DNA of 64,000 bases from Phialophora verrucosa. Its lineage: Eukaryota > Ascomycota > Eurotiomycetes > Chaetothyriales > Herpotrichiellaceae. The translations under genes and the position numbers were made by a program. The stretch covers positions 2,914,001 through 2,978,000 of the forward strand of contig MSED01000015.1 in assembly GCA_002099365.1 (NCBI GenBank), written 5' to 3'. Every line of letters begins with the position of its first letter. The first letter of the stretch is position 1. The notes below the pieces were generated by a model. It had not been told where the DNA came from, searched no databases, and saw only the letters and a list, made by a program, of their open reading frames with translations. This document shows positions 1 through 11,687 of the stretch, piece by piece.

Positions 1-1
1 T

Positions 2-655
2 GATGACGATCCTATCTTCAATCTATTCGGTGGTGGCTTTGGACAAAGTGGGAGAAGTGCTGGAAGCCGACGGGGCACAGGCAATTTCTCGACCAAACAG
101 CCAAGGCCGCAGACGCCAGAAGTTACCGTCATCGAGCGACCACTGCCGGTTACCCTGGAAGAACTGTCCACGGGCGCACACAAGAAGCTGAAGATCAAGA
201 GAAAGACATTCAACGCCCAGGGCCAACGCATAAGCGAAGACAAGCTCCTGGAGATGGACATAAAACCTGGTCTGAAGGCTGGTTCGAAGATCAAGTTCGC
301 TGGGGTCGGAGATCAGGAAGAGGGCGGGACTCAAGACATGCACTTCATCGTCACAGAAAAGCCGCACCCGACTCTCACCCGCGAAGGCGACAATCTGATA
401 ACAACGATCGAGTTGGACCTGAAAGAGGCACTCACTGGTTGGAAGCGGACCGTCACGACCATTGATGGCAAGCAATTGAATGTCTCAGGTGCAGGACCGA
501 CTCAACCTGGTCATGAAGAACGTTTCCCAAGTCTAGGCATGCCGATCAGCAAGAAGCCCGGCGAAAGAGGCGACTTTATTGTCCGAGTCAAAGTGAACTT
601 TCCACGGTCACTGACTGCTGCGCAGAAGACAAAGATTAAGGAGGCATTGTCATAA
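2..655 (+). CDS. Class B (Sis1-type) DnaJ/Hsp40 co-chaperone, C-terminal part
   Basis: Open from base 2 to the TAA at 653-655, so the 5' end, including the J domain, lies outside the window. The visible 217 residues start in a Gly/Phe-rich stretch (FGGGFGQSG) and pass directly into the two beta-barrel substrate-binding domains of Hsp40 (VTLEELSTGAHKKLKI, then DIKPGLKAGSKIKFAG and a second barrel with ALTGWKRTVTTIDG). No CxxCxGxG zinc finger lies between the G/F region and the barrels, which is the mark of class B (Sis1/DNAJB1) rather than class A (Ydj1). The ending AQKTKIKEAL resembles the dimerisation tail. Known role of the family: delivers unfolded clients to cytosolic Hsp70. No intron in the visible part. 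Confidence 0.92.
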   Translation, partial: DDDPIFNLFGGGFGQSGRSAGSRRGTGNFSTKQPRPQTPEVTVIERPLPVTLEELSTGAHKKLKIKRKTFNAQGQRISEDKLLEMDIKPGLKAGSKIKFAGVGDQEEGGTQDMHFIVTEKPHPTLTREGDNLITTIELDLKEALTGWKRTVTTIDGKQLNVSGAGPTQPGHEERFPSLGMPISKKPGERGDFIVRVKVNFPRSLTAAQKTKIKEALS

Positions 656-1473
656 GACAGATGCTAGGAGCGTACGAGTGTGATGTGGCAGAGCTGCATA
701 TAACTGCCCCAGCACGGGGCGAGCCGAGATCGAGGAGGCTGGGCAGGACCGCCCGACATCAGAAAGCTCCAAGAACTCGCCGAATGACATCTCAAAAAGC
801 AGAGGAGAGGGAGGATGAGGAGAGAAATGCCGGTTGGCGCTTCTCTGCAGAAAGACAACTATCCATGTCTTAAAAAATGCACTCCTCCGCGGATGATGAG
901 AGACGCGCAAGAGAGAACATGATACCCACTAACGAGATAGGCATTGTCATCGAGATGTCCTAGACACTGGCACTTCCAACGCCAGCTCATATGACTGTTC
1001 AGACCGAGAGTCCAGCTTAACGACGTCCCCTTGGAGGATGCTCGATGATAAATGAAAAACAAGTCAACTTCACGAAATGCACGGCATTAGGTAGCGACGG
1101 CGTTCAATCGGGGGTGTAAGGAATGTTTTGAATTCTGCGCATTCAGGCAACGAATTGAGGTCAATGGCATCAGAGATGGCGTTTGCTACAGGCCGTTGAG
1201 GAGTGGCCACCGTCCTGCCTATTTTCTAGACAATTCGCATGAACCCTGGTTTTTGATCCTCCACAAAGACTTCACAATACTACCAAAAATCCACGTCGCA
1301 TTGACACTCCTGTTTCTTCAACTTTACCGTTTTGTGTGTTTATTCTGATGCGTGTGTAACAGTGTTGAGTGTCGAAGATATATATTCTGTAAACTTGAGC
1401 TCATTTCGTTCGTCATTCCCAACTTCGCTTGATACCCGTTGCTCAATCACGCTAAACACACCGTCGGCGGTAC
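656..1473. other. Intergenic, convergent 3' regions (no gene seen)
   Basis: Lies between the 3' end of the Hsp40 gene and the 3' end of the epimerase gene on the other strand. Only short chance frames; it presumably holds two 3' UTRs. Confidence 0.6.
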
Positions 1474-2534
1474 TCACAACTTCTCCACCGGGGCACCCAC
1501 GTCCACCTCGGCGATTTGATCCACGCCTTCATACTTGGGCACATCAAGCCCATACTTGGCCGCGACGTCCTGGCTCAAGAACCTGCCGCCAATGAAATGT
1601 CTCTTCCCCCTAAAGAACTTGACGCTCGGTTTCGCCGCGGTGAGCGAGATCAGATACTCGGGCATGAAATCGTGGCCGACGAACTCCTCGCTCGGAGGGC
1701 CGGACTCGACGTCCCACGACGAGGGGGTGTCGACCGCCAGCACGGGGACCTTGGAGGAGATGATCGACGAAAGAACCTTGTCGAAGGGCGCCCGCACGGG
1801 GGGTTTGAAGCTGAATCCGAACAGCGCGTCGACCACGAGGTCCGCGCGGGCCAGTTCGGCCGTGAAGTCCTCGGGCGTGGAGAGGAAGGGGACGTGCAGA
1901 TGGTGGAGCTGCTTCTGGAGGCCCGTGAAGATGGCCGCGTTGGTGGGTTTGGGGTAGTAGATCTTCGGGTTGTAGCCGTAGTGGTAGAGGTGGCGGGCGC
2001 AGACGAGGCCGTCGCCTCCTAATATACGATATGTTTGTTTAGGGGACAGATGCCATAGGACATAGAGCATACGCGCGTGGGGAAAAGGGAGGAGGAGGAG
2101 GAGGAGGTGTACGTACCGTTGTTCCCCGGACCACATGCTATGAGGATGTTTTTACCATCCGACGGGGTGTGGACTTTATACACTGAGCTCGTGAGCATGG
2201 TGGGGTTAGCTGGCCTCTTGAGACTGTGGTTGTGACTGGGGACTGGGACTGTAATGATCTGTGAAGCCGTGCACTGCGGTGCGGTGCGGCGTGGTGATGC
2301 TCACCGGCTTGAGAGACGCTCAATCCAGCTAACTCCATAAGTTGGTCGATGCTGAATCCGCCATCCTCGCTCATGAGCTCCTTGTCAAGCTCGGCGGCCT
2401 TTTGTGGTCCGAGGGTCTGGTGAGTGGGGGGTGTGAGCATTTGAGAGTCTCCCACGGTGGTCGGTACACATAGCGAAATTCTGGTTTCATAGGGAGAGCG
2501 CATCATTAAGCGGACTAACCTTCAGCGTTGTCAT
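1474..2534 (-). CDS. NNR1: NAD(P)H-hydrate epimerase (YjeF_N/AIBP family)
   Basis: Four exons on the minus strand: 2520-2534, 2305-2416, 2117-2182 and 1474-2018 (245 residues). The first exon codes only M-T-T-L-K, as often in this fungal family. Joining gives SIDQLMELAGLSVSQA-VYKV, then ILIACGPGNNGGDGLVCARHL, the YjeF_N phosphate/nucleotide-binding loop, then the NPKIYYPKPT strand and the acidic DLVVDALFGFSF region. Length matches yeast Nnr1 (about 246). Known role: epimerises the R form of the damaged hydrates NADHX and NADPHX so that the S-specific dehydratase can repair them. All junctions have GT...AG ends (for example GTGAGC and GTACGT donors) and keep frame. It is divergent from the S16 gene, with starts 480 bp apart. 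Confidence 0.93.
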
Positions 2535-3014
2535 CTTGGAGAATCTTCTGCCCGTTAGAATAGGAATAGGTTGAAGTGCAAGTGCCTGCCGCGGGATGAA
2601 GTTGCGGAGCGTGTGTAGCATAACCCGGCTTGTGTACTTTTCGATTAATTAGAAGCACGATTGTTTCCCGTTAACCGTCGCTTGACAGGAGAAAATGTTT
2701 TGAGGTCAAGATCAGTCAGTGTCAGTCCACTCGCACTGCTGTTCAAGCAAAGCATATCGTCATAGTTAGAACGAAGGGACTCGGAGATGTCGTCGTTCCG
2801 CCAATCAGAAGTATTGCTGGCTCCGCACAAGGCTGAACGAAGGAGCGAGTAAGGCTGAATTCTGTCTAGCTTTCCTTTCCCCGATTGATTCAACCTTCCA
2901 CCTTGGAAGTGACCATAACCGTCCCTCCAAGTCCCCGTCGTCCTGCCCGTCCGAAACTTCTCAGACCGTTTCATAACGCTCTACGCTCTCCGCACCCCCT
3001 CCGTTGCAGTCAAG
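2535..3014. promoter_or_regulatory. Divergent intergenic region between NNR1 and MRPS16
   Basis: 480 bp between two start codons on opposite strands, so it must contain both promoters and 5' UTRs. The part close to the S16 start is pyrimidine-rich (TCCTGCCCGTCC, CTCTCCGCACCCCC). No specific factor site can be assigned. Confidence 0.5.
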
Positions 3015-3626
3015 ATGGTCCTCCGCATCCGCCTCGCCCGCTTCGGCACGAAAAGAAAACCTCTCTACAACATCATCCTCGCGCAAGCAAAATCCGGCCG
3101 CGACAAGAAACCCATGGAAGTCCTGGGGACTTATAACCCGATCCCTCAGACGCCTCTGGCAAGCCCGGACACGCCGGAGCTGCTTGAGGATGGAACCAAA
3201 TTTGTGCCCAAGAAGCAAAAGGACGTGCAGCTAGATTTGGCGCGGACGCGATACTGGCTCGGTGTCGGGGCGCAGCCGACAGAGCCGGTGGAGAAGTTAT
3301 TACGATTGGTAAGTCTAGTTCTTTCCCACTACCGTCACATCCAGCGCGAAGAGCAACGATATCCAGCGGAGAGCGAAAGGGGAGGTAGAATTCGCAAGAG
3401 GTGCTGCGCACGCTTTCTCCGTGTGTACAGTGCGTACACAAGATCGACGCAACACGCTTGACACCATGTTGTTGCTGTTATCGTTACACCTACTAACTAC
3501 GGCTCGTTCTCGCAGATTGGTCTGATCGAACAGAAACCCCCGACCGTGAAGCGATTTCCCACAATACCATATAAACCGCAAGCACAGGCACAAAGCGAAC
3601 CGGCAAAACAGCCGCAGGGAGCGTGA
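3015..3626 (+). CDS. MRPS16: Mitochondrial small ribosomal subunit protein bS16m
   Basis: Two exons, 3015-3308 and 3516-3626 (134 residues). The N-terminal bS16 core is clear: MVLRIRLARFGTKRKPLYNI, then a charged loop, PMEVLGTYNPIP, and near the exon end QLDLARTRYWLGVGAQPTEPVEKLLRL, which are the classic S16 signatures. The 207-nt intron has a GTAAGT donor, a perfect TACTAAC branch site at 3491-3497 and a CAG acceptor, and exon 2 continues in frame with IGLIEQKPPTVKRFP. The Gln/Lys/Pro-rich tail is a fungal addition to the bacterial-size core. Acts in the mitochondrial 37S subunit. High confidence from domain and splice evidence. Confidence 0.95.
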
Positions 3627-4522
3627 ATTGAGGGGAAACAAATGGGCGCACTCTCGCCTAGTACTTAGTTATATCGTCGAACGTCGAGCATTCCACGGGC
3701 ATAGCGAGCGGCGTTTGAGGTTGGATTCGATGTCGACATAGATATGTATCAAGGTCCGCACCGGCCAGGATGCTATGAGATATGGGATCGAGCAGGAGAT
3801 AATCGATGTATATTCAGGAAAAGGGACTTGTACAGCGTCATCACCAGCAGCAGCAGAACACCGCTCTCGGCCATCCCTCATCACAATTGCCCTCGATGTG
3901 TCCTCGGGTACGCACAGATTTTCCTGCCTATCTGCCTGTCCGTCTCTCGTACTTGTTCGCATAGCGTGGACGGGCCAAGGCGTGAGAACGAGCTAAAAAG
4001 CAGTGCAGGCTCAGGAAGGACACGCTGCAAGACTGGTGCTGGAGAGGGTACATTTTCCTTGGACACAGCTCGCTTATACATTGTACAGTAGCTGGGTGGA
4101 GCTCTGCACGAACGTGACCTTGCTGCAAGCAATGGTTGGCGTCTGCAACATAAAAGATCGTCGAGAGACATTGTGACTTACTGTAGCACCTCCGTATCGA
4201 ATGTGATGCTGAATACAAGGCCTTGAACTTTCCTCAATAGATTCGAAACTGACGTCGCAGGAGCAGGAAAGTGAGAGTTTCATGTCCGACATAGGTTCAA
4301 CATCTAAAGAGGAGATATCATTCCAAGAAAGGGCAATGTCCAGGATGTAGAGATCTCGCTCATGAATATATCATGTCATTCCAGGGGTCGTTTGTTGGCT
4401 TCATCTCTGTCTATCGAATCTATTTTCATTGCTCTTCTTATCAGCAATCTGCTGTAACCCGCTCTTTGCTCTCATCCCGGGCCCCTATTTCTTCCCACAC
4501 CTCGTCCATTCCACCTCTCAGC
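3627..4522. other. Intergenic, convergent 3' regions (no gene seen)
   Basis: About 0.9 kb between the ends of the S16 and Doa1 genes. Short frames here (60-115 codons, on both strands) share no recognisable domain and look like chance. Confidence 0.55.
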
Positions 4523-6994
4523 TCACTTCAAAGCCTGCTCAATCTCCCCCGCAACTGTCCTGAAACGTGGCTCGTCGAGATATCTTCCTTGCCTCAACTT
4601 TCCCAGAGTGCTCGAAATATCGAAGATATCCTTCACCGCGCTCTTCATTTCGCTGTCACCCTTGAAGAAGACCAATATCGTGCCCAACGCCACCAGTGAG
4701 CGGTAAGCAGGCTCTGTCGACTGGCTTGCGGGATTGTTTGACGATGCAGAGTGGTTGACGGCTGGGAAGGAGGACAACAAGTTGGAAAGATCGGCGAGCA
4801 GCTCAAGGGCGTGGTTGGCATTAATCTCGGCATCGCCTGAGGAAGCAGTGATCAGGACAGCAATATTGAGGTACAGTGTTGTCAAGGCGATCGCAACCGA
4901 GACATCAGAGGATGCAAATTGACTGATGGGTTTCAGAGATTCGACAATGCGATCGAGATTTTCTTTCACGAGCTGACGACCGGACGATGAGCCGTAGAGC
5001 AAGTTAGAGAAGAAACGCATCGCAATCATGGCAAGTTTATTGTTGTCTCGCAGGAAACGCTCGTCGAAGATGCCGCTATCCAGGGTACCCACAACGGCGT
5101 TGAAACTATCAGCACCTGTGGGAAATTCCTTCGCTGCTGCAGCGATAAAGCGGAGTAAATCTAGACCGGCTAGTCGGTTGGCCGGCGGTTGCCATCGTAT
5201 GGCGACCTTTGTGAGAATCGACACGGCGGACGAGATGGTGGGAGAGGCGGGTAATGATGGCTTGCCAGAGAAGTTGTACTTTTCCAGCTGTTGAGCGACA
5301 TCTGATAGGGCTTTAATCTCATCAGGGGAAAGCGCCAGTTCGCTGCCAGAGTACTCGGCATTCTTCTTGTTGATCTGGGTCATCGCTGCACCGGGCTTGC
5401 CAATGACGACAGACAGATAATCCTTTTGAGGCAGGGTTTGCTTGCTCGGTGTGGGTGGCGGAGGTTGGTATGAGGATGTGGGAGCATCCCCCGGTCGATA
5501 ACGATTCTCGGTGCCCCACGGATCAGCCCCCGTGGGTGCTTGTTGACCAAGAGTGGCACCTTGTGTATTCTTGATGATGAAGTTGGCAGTTTCTTCGAGG
5601 TATGACAAGGGCAATTCATGATCTTGCAGAAACTTGGTGGCTGCATCGTAGGGATTCTGGTTGACGTTGAACGGTAATTTCAGAGGGGGCTTACCGTCTT
5701 CGATGTCGATGTCAAAGACGTAATCATACTCCTTCCCATTGTACGCAGTCTTGCCACTGGATGCAGCAGAATCAACCACCTGGCCAATCTTGATCCATTG
5801 TTGCTGTGATGTGGACCACTGATACAGACACGCCGAGCCGTCATCCTCTTTGATAATCTGACTCTGACCCTCTTTCGTGCCTACCTTGCGCGTCAGGAAA
5901 TCTGGGCCAGGCAGATCGGTCATGTTGATCTGGCCCATCGTCTGCTGAGGTATGCTCGACGCTTGCAGGGACTCTTCGAACGCCGCGAGCGTGTCTGCAT
6001 CAGCAAGACGTTCTGGATCTCGTGTAAAGATACGTGCAAGCTTGTCGCTTGTCCCCACGATTAGGTCCCCATTGGGACAAGCTGATACTGACCACACTGA
6101 GATCGCCGGTAGCGTAATGACTTGAACGCAATTCTGGCCATCCCAGATCCGGACTGATCTGTCCTCTCCTGAGCTCACAAGCTGGCCGGAAGGGAGGACT
6201 GCCAGAGAATAGATGAAGGACTCATGGCCGAGCAAAGAAGCGACCAGGTCTCCTTTCAATGTCCATAGACGGATGATCCCATCGTTTGTGGCTGCCGCGA
6301 TCTCAGCACCATTGTAGTGTCCTTCAGGCAGCTTAGCAAGAGCACGGACAATGTCTTGACCATCCCAAGAGTGTCTCAACTTCCCGCGGACATCAAAGAC
6401 TCTGATTAGCCGATCTGCACATCCTGTGACAGCGGTGTCTCTGTCGAATGCCAACACCGACCAGACGGTCGCCGTATGTCCTGCTAGATCGACCCCGACC
6501 TCCCACCGGCCGATTTCCCAGATCTTCGCTGTGCTATCCCAACTGCCACTCACAAAGTAGTTGGCCGGTGCGCAGACATCTATCGAGCACACTTGATTGC
6601 TGTGTCCGACCATGAAAGCATCGGCATTCATATCCGTCGTGGTGGACGGTTGCCGTGCTTCAATAAGCGCATCTTGTCCGGAAGAAAGCACGAGACCCTC
6701 TTCAAACTCTTTCGAGGGTGGGACATAGGCGAGGCATGTCTTGAATTGAGCACCATGTGAAGATTCGGTCTCGTCGTAAGTCGGAGGCGAGGTGGAAATG
6801 CGCTTCCATATTCTTGTCGAGCCGTCGCGAGAGGCTGTTACCGCGAAGGAAGGGTCAGGGAGCAATACAGCACGGACCTTTACCCTCGCGCACGTTAGCT
6901 CTTAAGGTCAATATATATTTGCAGTGAAACGTACATCGCTCTTGTGGCCGCGGAGCACGGCGCTCAACTTGAAGTCAGACGTCCCGCCACTCAT
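4523..6994 (-). CDS. DOA1: Doa1/Ufd3/PLAA: WD40-PFU-PUL ubiquitin-binding Cdc48 cofactor
   Basis: Two exons: 6935-6994 codes 20 residues (MSGGTSDFKLSAVLRGHKSD) and 4523-6877 the rest (804 residues in all). The junction VRAVLLPDPSFAVTASRDGS restores the first WD40 blade; the acceptor is the AAAG just before GTCCGT, not the nearer AG. Residues about 10-310 form a WD40 propeller with GHxxxV...S...D...IW repeats. The PFU ubiquitin-binding domain follows (YDYVFDIDIEDGKPPLKLPFN..., about 375-455). A Pro/Gln-rich linker leads to the C-terminal PUL armadillo domain (about 540-800). Known role of the family: holds ubiquitin and Cdc48/p97, acting in ubiquitin homeostasis, endosomal sorting and mitochondrial protein quality control. 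Domain order and length match the family. Confidence 0.95.
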
Positions 6995-7777
6995 CTTGGG
7001 TGGTTGGTAGGTTTCAGATGCATCTGCAGACGAGGTCGCGATACAAAAGCAATGTGTGGACTGACCAAGCCGAATAAAATATATGCAGGCAATCACTTTC
7101 ACCTCTGTTTTCACGTTCTTGTGACTTCTACGGCGTTCAACTCTGGTGACAGCCTTGCGTATGACGTAACACTTCAGCCTTGTCCACTCCAGTAGGATAT
7201 CCTACACCTAAGACCTAAGTTTGTTGATTTCTCCAGTGGTTATTACACCCACCTCGAGGGTGAGGATATACATATCGTATATCTCAGTAGCACTTTATCT
7301 CGGGGCTCTTGCTATGTACAACGCGAGTTGGTAGCCGCTGACATAGGAGAGACCACACTGAGACAACATTGACGGGCAAGAGCTTTCAGGCATTTCTACA
7401 GCTCTGCAATTTACTGACGGCAAAATAATACTCTCCTCTTCCTATACCTGCGATCTGTGATGAGCCGGGTTAAGGCGCCGTTCCCAAATCCATCAGCGAG
7501 AGACACAATGCCCGTGACAACGTCCTTCCAGAAGCCATCTCCGGCTGCTAGATGGCGAACAGCGTCGAGATGCTGCAGTTCTCTGAAGTTAATGCGATAC
7601 AGGATCAAAGACAGCTAACTCGGTGTGGAGGTCAATGGAATTATCGCAATACGTGAGGACCGCCGAGAAGCAGGACAATTGATGCTTTTTAGTGCTACAG
7701 AATTTCTAATGTCCTCTTCCCTGACCCTCCGTTCGGACAATTTGATGAGCGTTGCCAACGCTCTCGCCAGGGCAGGC
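6995..7777. other. Intergenic upstream of DOA1, downstream of the aldo/keto reductase
   Basis: Holds the 5' region of the minus-strand DOA1 gene and the 3' end of the aldo/keto reductase gene. A small palindromic stretch (TAGGATATCCTA) is visible at about 7193-7204. No supportable gene. Confidence 0.5.
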
Positions 7778-8932
7778 CTACAAGGGAACTGTGTCGCCCA
7801 TAACGGGGCCCATCATCCTTCCAATCAAGTCAGTATAGTTACGAGCTCCATAGGCCGTAGATGGACTTACATTGCTGGATATCGATCGCCCGGAAGCTCA
7901 GTCGCATCGGCAGCGGCCCTCAGCTCCTGGACCTCCTCTTCCGTCAACTTCAGACTCGCCGCCGCCGTGTTCTGCTCCAGATACCTGATGGTCCTCGTGC
8001 CGGGGATTGGGATGATATCCTCCCCTTGGGCCATCAGCCAGGCAATACTCGCCTGCGCAGGCGTCGCCCCGTGGTTCTTTGCCACGGCTTCAAACTTGCG
8101 CACAAGGTCCATGATCTTGACAAAGTTCTCCGGCGAGTACTTGGGCGTCAGGCGCCGGAAGTCATTGGCAGGAAGGTCTTCCAGCGCCTTGATCTGGCCG
8201 GTCAAGAAACCCCGCCCAACAGGGGAATACGCCACCACAGCGACGCCGAGCTCGCGACACGTGCGCAGAAGGTCGTTCTTTTCAATGTCCAGCACAAAGG
8301 GGTTATACTCGACCTGCAGTGCCGAGACTTGGTGGATGGCACACGCGCGGCGAAGCGTCGTTGGCGAGACCTCGGAGAGCCCGATGTACCGAATCTTGCC
8401 TTGACTGGATTTCCGTGTCTGTCAGCAAACGGACAACAAACTATCATCGATCCGTCTCCCCCACGCGCGTGTGATATGAGGAGCTTTCTTACTTCTTCAA
8501 CTCGACGAGAGCCTGGATGGTTTTCTCGATGGGTGTCTCCCGGTTGACGCGGTGGCAATAGTACAGATCGATGGTCTCGATGGCCAACCTCTTCAGACTC
8601 CGCTCGCACGCCTCCCTGATGTACTCCGGGTCGGATCTCTCTGTTTGCTTGAAGCTTTCATCGTATTGCAATCCGAATTTCGTCGCCAGGAAGATATCCT
8701 TGCGCTTCTCCGGGTTCTGCTGGAACCATTTGCCGATGACGTCTTCGCTGTCGAAATATACATCGGCCGTATCCCAGAACCGCTCCCCAATGGCGTGAGC
8801 GCGATCAAGGACGGCAAGCTTCTCCGCTTCGGTGTCCTTTTGCCCGTACGCGCCCCCAATGCTCATCGCGCCGAAGCCGACGGCAGTGACCTGGGGGCCG
8901 TTGCGGCCAAGTGTTCTCGTTGGCGTCGACAT
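7778..8932 (-). CDS. Aldo/keto reductase (AKR13-like, NADPH-dependent)
   Basis: Three exons, 8493-8932, 7871-8404 and 7778-7817 (337 residues). The last 40-bp exon is easily missed: the apparent stop after GDRYPAM is inside the intron donor (GTAAGT), and splicing restores the family ending ...MGDTVPL. The AKR catalytic tetrad is visible as Asp54 and Tyr59 (RFWDTADVYF), Lys85 (FLATKFG) and His127 (LYYCHRVN); the cofactor-binding end is IPIPGTRTIRYLEQN. AKR13 proteins reduce aldehydes and ketones with NADPH; the substrate here is unknown. Start chosen at MSTPTRTLGRNG; a start 11 codons upstream is possible. It is divergent from the Zn2Cys6 regulator, which could control it, but this is only positional. 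Confidence 0.92.
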
Positions 8933-9551
8933 CTTTGTTGGAAGTTGTTTGACAGTGGCAAGCAAGGGTATGTGTCGTGCAAAGTAGTCAAACTGGACGA
9001 TGGCAAAGAAGAAGAGAGGTCAGGATGTGAATGTGGAATGGATCTGAGAGCACACAGAATTCCCTCCTTCAGCTCTGCGAGGTCCTCCTTCTTATAGCAC
9101 TTGCGCCAGGCCCGTATCCTTCTCACTCTACTTGTCTTGGTCCGCTCACGGGCCAAGCTCTGGCTTGCTCATTCCGATAAGATACTAAGCTCGTACAGCA
9201 AACTGCAGAGCCTTGCTGTGTTGTTGCGAATGCGGCATTTGAAGCCAAGACTACCTGGATCTCCACGCTTATGCAGCCAACCGGGACAGTCTCCCCGCAG
9301 CGACTCTGGCGACCAACAAGATCGTTCATCATCCAGTGCTGGCCATTGAGAGCTGCAGCCCGTGGCAGCGCGCCATGACGAGATCCAGCCTCTCAGGCAT
9401 CTTCAGCCGTGCCCGTCCGGTGCCAAGGGTAATTCAGGAGGGCCGTCGGGCCAACAATACTCCAAACCTCTCATTCTGTCCGTCCTCGTCCTCGTCTGCG
9501 ATATCTGCCTGTCCGTCGCTTCCATGACTTCACGAATGGGTTCGACAGTTC
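8933..9551. promoter_or_regulatory. Divergent intergenic region, aldo/keto reductase and Zn2Cys6 regulator
   Basis: About 0.6 kb between two outward-facing genes, so it should hold both promoters. No site can be named with confidence. Confidence 0.4.
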
Positions 9552-11501
9552 TTGGGTTATCCATTCCCAGTTAAATGCCGCCGTCTCCGCCCAATGGCCA
9601 ATATCCCTGGCCGCGGAGAGCCACGACCAACTGGACAACATGTCGCGCTGTTGGCTGACGACGTCACGCCCGCGCACACGAAGAAGAAGAGCAGCCCCCG
9701 TGGACTTAAAGCCCGATCCAGACTAGGTTGTGGAACCTGTAAGTGAGTACGTACTACGGGGACATCCATCCATCCATGTCGGTGACATGCCAACCAGGAC
9801 GGACGCAGGAAAAAGCGCATCAAATGCGACCAGACCTGGCCGGTGTGTCAGAAATGCAAGGTCGCCACACTGGTCTGCGATGGCTACGGCGTCTGGGGCG
9901 GAGGAGGCAAACCCTATGGTCCTGATGGCTACCGCTCCAGGGATCCAAGGCCGCCACCACCACGTCCAGAACTCTCCCAAGCTTGGAGTGGCAGTTTGAC
10001 GCACCCGTTCAGCGCTCGCATGTCACCCGAGCAGCACGCCTCGTTCGAGATGCTCCGGCTCAAAATGGGCATCAAGCTATCCGGCATCTTCGACTCCGAG
10101 TTCTGGGACAGACTTGTCCCGCAGGCCAGCGCCGACGAGCCAGCCATCCTACATGCCGTTGCGGCAATCGGCTCCGCCTACCGAAGTGAACGGCTTGCGA
10201 AGGACGACCACAACCCCGACCACGATCGCGCGGTCTCGAACCATGAAATGGACCGCGAAGGCACCCGTGCGCTGTTAGAGTATAATATGGCGATCCGGTG
10301 CCTTACAGCCCACCTGAGCCGGACGGATATCTGGTCCCTCCGCGTGGCGCTCATCACCTGCATGCTGTTCATCTGCTTCGAGTACCTCCGTCGAAACCTG
10401 CGCACGGGGGATACTCACTTGGTGAACGGCCTACGCCTCCTCCGCGACATCCAAGCCCGACGGGGCCCTCCGGGACGAGAAGACAGTGTGTTGGTCGTCG
10501 GAAACCCGCCCGACTGTCTTGACGACTATCTCGTCGAAGCGTTCGCGCGGCTGAACCTCCAGTGCACTCTGTTCGGCCTGGGATCGCCGTATACGGAGAT
10601 TTCTCGCCGCCGGGAACGCCTGTTCTCCTTCGAGACCCCCTCCGCCTTCGAGTCCGTAGGGCAGGCGAGACGCCAACTCGACGAACTCCTCCGCGCGACG
10701 TACCATTTATTGCTGCAATTCTGCCAGACCGAGCGAAGCCGCATTCAGGGAGACGAGTCTGACCCTGACTCCTTCCATCGTGACCAATTGGAGCTGAAGT
10801 CTGGACTCGCGCGCTGGGTGCACACGTACGACACAACGCTGGCGCGATCACAGCCCAACCTCACCATCACGCTAGCATACATGGTCCTCCGGATGTATCA
10901 CACCATGGCCACCGTCATCGCATCGGTATGCCATCCCCGGGCCTGCGAGTCCGACTTTGACCACCACACGGCGGCCTTCGTGTCCATCATCGAGCAGGCA
11001 ATCGACCTGTCCGAACGGGCAAAGCTGCACATATCAACGTCCCAGCGGGGATCCCGCTTCGCGAAGGAGAAGAAGACCTTCACAGTCGACATGGGATACA
11101 TCCCCGTGCTCTACTACACCTCGCTGAAGTGCCGCGTGCCACTCATCCGGCGACAAGCGGCGAAATTGATGGAGGCGTCTCCTCACCGCGAAGGAATCTG
11201 GGACGGCAAGTTCGCGGCCGCGATTGCGAGACGAGTCATGGAGATCGAGGAGGGTGAGCACTTTGCAGGATTTGACGTCGACGGGGAGTTTGACGTCTTC
11301 GCGGTGCCGTCGCCGGGCGACTGGTCGGCGCTGCCGACCTTGCCCGAGGAGTCGAGGATATATCAGGTGAATGTCATTTTGCCCGAAGAGGGCCTGGCAA
11401 ATACGGTAGTGCAGTGTATCCGGCGTCGATGGGACGCTCAGGATCGTCGGTGGCATGTGGAAAGAAGGGATCACAGCGTCACTTCGGCATTCAGGCATTG
11501 A
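9552..11501 (+). CDS. Zn2Cys6 fungal transcription factor
   Basis: Two exons, 9552-9742 and 9809-11501 (627 residues). The intron interrupts the zinc cluster. Splicing at GTGAGT...GACGCAG gives Cys60-x2-Cys63-x6-Cys70-x6-Cys77-x2-Cys80-x6-Cys87 (GCGTC, KKKRIKCD, VCQKC), the exact Gal4-type spacing; the other acceptor, 19 nt upstream, breaks the frame. A basic stretch precedes the cluster (HTKKKSSPRGLKARSRLG). The remaining ~530 residues are the helical middle-homology region typical of fungal regulators (for example DEPAILHAVAAIGSAYRS). Nuclear, DNA-binding. Start uncertain: 9597 (MANIPGRG) is an in-frame alternative, and an upstream exon cannot be excluded. Target pathway unknown. Confidence 0.88.
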
Positions 11502-11687
11502 GGCCCTAAAGGATCTTTTGTCCGCAGCGTTTCTTATTCCAAAACTGCGGACTTGATGCAAGTCCTTCCCTTGCAGTGCCTGGCTAGAAGTACTGGTTGT
11601 CCAATGAGTTGCTCCCGTAAATCTTGAGAATGTTGTCTGCGTGATCCATCCAGCGGCATCCCGCCTCGGTCGCTGTTAGGCCTATGA

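Noticed and set aside
1516..2022. 168-codon plus-strand frame opposite the epimerase
   Set aside because: Shadow of the GC-rich epimerase exon; no domain of its own.
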